Origin: an uncultured Sphingorhabdus sp.
GTDB taxonomy: Bacteria; Pseudomonadota; Alphaproteobacteria; Sphingomonadales; Sphingomonadaceae
DNA: 7,581 nt
NCBI GenBank assembly: GCA_937873665.1
Contig: CALMYW010000383.1
Location: forward strand, 1 to 7,581
Reading direction: 5' to 3'
Shown here one piece after another: positions 6,468-7,581 of the stretch. The first letter of the stretch is position 1. Every line of letters starts with the position of its first letter. A model generated the notes under the pieces. The model was not told the DNA's origin. It saw only the letters and a list, made by a program, of their open reading frames with translations, and did not search any database. Position numbers and translations under genes: made by a program.

Positions 6468-6803
6468 ATGGCGATCGAAAGCAGCTGATCTGAAGTGTAT
6501 GCATCTGCGACTGGCCCGAAATTGACCTTCTTCAGCAATTCGCAATGGCTGAAGTTGTTTGCTGGGAATCCAGCAAAGTCCTACGGCGTATGGAATGAAG
6601 CGCTCGGCCTGACGTCTTCACGCGTCAAGGAACAGGCCGACTACGCAAGGGCGCTATCCGAATGCATGGAAGCGCAAGCCAAGCTCGGCGCGATTTCCGG
6701 AACATGGGCCGAAACGAGCTGCGGTATGAGTGATAACGTTTCAAGCGGGCGAGCAGCATGTCATCTCATCCGCTGTCAACGCACCTTGCCGGTCGCAACT
6801 TGA
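6468..6803 (+). pseudogene. Small, possibly phasin-like gene with an in-frame stop
   Basis: The ATG at 6468 has an ideal Shine-Dalgarno sequence but reads M-A-I-E-S-S and then TGA (6486-6488). The same frame continues open to a TAA-free end at 6803 (TGA at 6801-6803), giving about 102 residues if restarted at the GTG at 6495, for which I see no good RBS. The segment SSRVKEQADYARALSECMEA is amphipathic and resembles phasin proteins that coat PHA granules; a phasin beside phaC would make sense. After SDNVSS (about 6739) the composition turns unlike the earlier part. A +1 frame from there stays open to a TGA at 6856-6858, which would give a phasin-sized product of about 130 residues, so a second frameshift is possible. 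The phasin assignment is tentative, from residue pattern and context only. Read-through, re-initiation or sequencing error are alternatives to a true pseudogene. Confidence 0.4.
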
Positions 6804-6882
6804 GGCAACCAGCAGTCGCTATCAATCCCTTCATAAGGCGACATTCAAAGTGTCTTGATTGCGATGGTTCGGGGTTGAGCGG

Positions 6883-6910
6883 CGCAAGACGCATCACGAT
6901 CGCAAGACGC
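6883..6910. repeat. Two direct copies of a 10-bp sequence in the intergenic region
   Basis: CGCAAGACGC occurs at 6883-6892 and again at 6901-6910, 18 bp apart start to start. It lies in the gap between the small interrupted gene and the PepSY gene (6804-6976). I see no clear promoter or terminator in that gap. The repeat could be a tandem regulator site or chance. Confidence 0.35.
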
Positions 6911-6976
6911 CGAGGCCGAGCGACGTAATTTCTGCCTCTGTCAACCGTCCTACCCTCCCATCGCAGGAGAATTGTC

Positions 6977-7558
6977 ATGTACGTCAAAAAGTGTGCGAAG
7001 CTCTTCATCCTGCTAATTTTGGCGATTGCGCCTTTCCCGGCCTTTGGCTACGAGCCTGCCAATCCTGTTACGCAACCTTCAGTCCCGCAATTCAACGAGT
7101 CCGAAACTGCGGCGATCCTGCGGGAAATCAAGGCATTTGGGAACGTTCGGGTGTCTGCCCGGCGTGCAATTGCAATAGCCGAAAAACGCGGCGCCGGCGC
7201 CAAGGTTGTCGACCTGAGTTTCGACGGAACTACCGGTCGCCTTGTCTACAGAGTGAAGGTCCTTTTGAACGAGGAACTGTGGGAAGGCAAGGTTGATGCT
7301 GCGACGGGAGTGCTCGTCGACGACGGGTCAACAACGTCTGCATTCAAGCTGGGCGAGGAGGATAAGGCTGCGCTCGCAGCCTTCGCCGCTGCCGCCTTGG
7401 ATCTTTCCGAGGCTGTCGCAATCGCCGAAAAATACGGCTCCGGCAAAGCCGTAAGCGCAGGACTGCAGTTCGACGGCGGGAAGCTCGCCTTGATGGTAGT
7501 GATCGTCAGCAAGGGCACACTGAAGGGTCTGCCTCCGGCGGCGGCCACCTGGCGCTGA
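6977..7558 (+). CDS. Exported protein with two PepSY-type repeats
   Basis: A 193-residue protein beginning with a clear Sec signal peptide: KKCAK, then a hydrophobic core (about 9-20) and a likely cleavage after PAFG (about residue 24). Repeat 1 (about 57-115) has the PepSY pattern: a helix SARRAIAIAEKRG followed by strands ending VDAATGVLV. Repeat 2 starts at about 141 with LSEAVAIAEKYGSG and FDGGKLALMVVIVSKGTLK. PepSY domains are found in periplasmic or secreted proteins and are thought to inhibit or modulate other proteins; no partner is visible here. The start has AGGAGA 6 nt upstream. The tail GLPPAAATWR departs from the expected repeat end. The frame entered at 7522 stays open to the window edge, so a frameshift near 7520-7526 may have shortened the gene. 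No sequence link to the PHA operon is apparent. Confidence 0.75.
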   Translation: MYVKKCAKLFILLILAIAPFPAFGYEPANPVTQPSVPQFNESETAAILREIKAFGNVRVSARRAIAIAEKRGAGAKVVDLSFDGTTGRLVYRVKVLLNEELWEGKVDAATGVLVDDGSTTSAFKLGEEDKAALAAFAAAALDLSEAVAIAEKYGSGKAVSAGLQFDGGKLALMVVIVSKGTLKGLPPAAATWR

Positions 7559-7581
7559 GCGCGAGTACGGCGATGATCGTG

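Noticed and set aside
6486..6488. TGA as a selenocysteine codon in the small plus-strand gene
   Set aside because: There is no selenoprotein-like context, and the product does not look like a redox enzyme; decay or a base error is simpler.
6326..6538. 70-codon minus-strand frame ending at the tetR start
   Set aside because: It crosses the divergent promoter region and is antisense to the small plus-strand gene. It has no recognisable family pattern, and its span contains the strong regulatory motifs.

Overview
The window looks like chromosomal or symbiotic-region DNA of a rhizobial alphaproteobacterium, possibly a Bradyrhizobium, Rhodopseudomonas or Afipia relative. This rests on gene content, protein style and moderately high GC, not on a marker gene. 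No rRNA, tRNA, CRISPR or insertion sequence is visible.

Layout. Positions 1-502 hold the 5' part of a minus-strand lipoprotein of the DUF900 alpha/beta-hydrolase family, cut by the left edge. Positions 550-6326 hold a tight minus-strand operon, read from right to left: a TetR-type regulator, a class I-like PHA synthase (phaC), a MaoC-hydratase / phosphate acyltransferase fusion, an acetate-kinase-family enzyme (ackA) and a FabI-like enoyl reductase. Gaps are 33 and 7 bp, followed by GTGA and ATGA stop/start overlaps, which is strong evidence for co-transcription and translational coupling. Positions 6327-6467 are a compact divergent control region. To its right lies a plus-strand, possibly phasin-like small gene that appears broken (in-frame TGA at codon 7, perhaps a later frameshift). 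A secreted PepSY-repeat protein (6977-7558) follows and may also be altered at its 3' end.

How the parts may work together. The control region contains a 14-bp FNR/FixK-type box (TTGA-N6-TCAA, 6395-6408). It sits so that its centre would be at -41.5 of a plausible start site on each side. A perfect 16-bp palindrome, overlapped by a second inverted repeat, lies between the box and the leftward -10 element and is a good candidate operator for the TetR protein. The operon enzymes can be joined into one route: (R)-3-hydroxybutyryl-CoA is either polymerised (PhaC) or dehydrated (MaoC domain), reduced with NAD(P)H (FabI-like), converted to acyl-phosphate (acyltransferase domain) and used to make ATP plus a short-chain acid (kinase). 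That would be a switch between carbon storage and ATP-yielding, NADH-consuming fermentation under low oxygen. The gene families are clear; the joined pathway and its oxygen control are inference.
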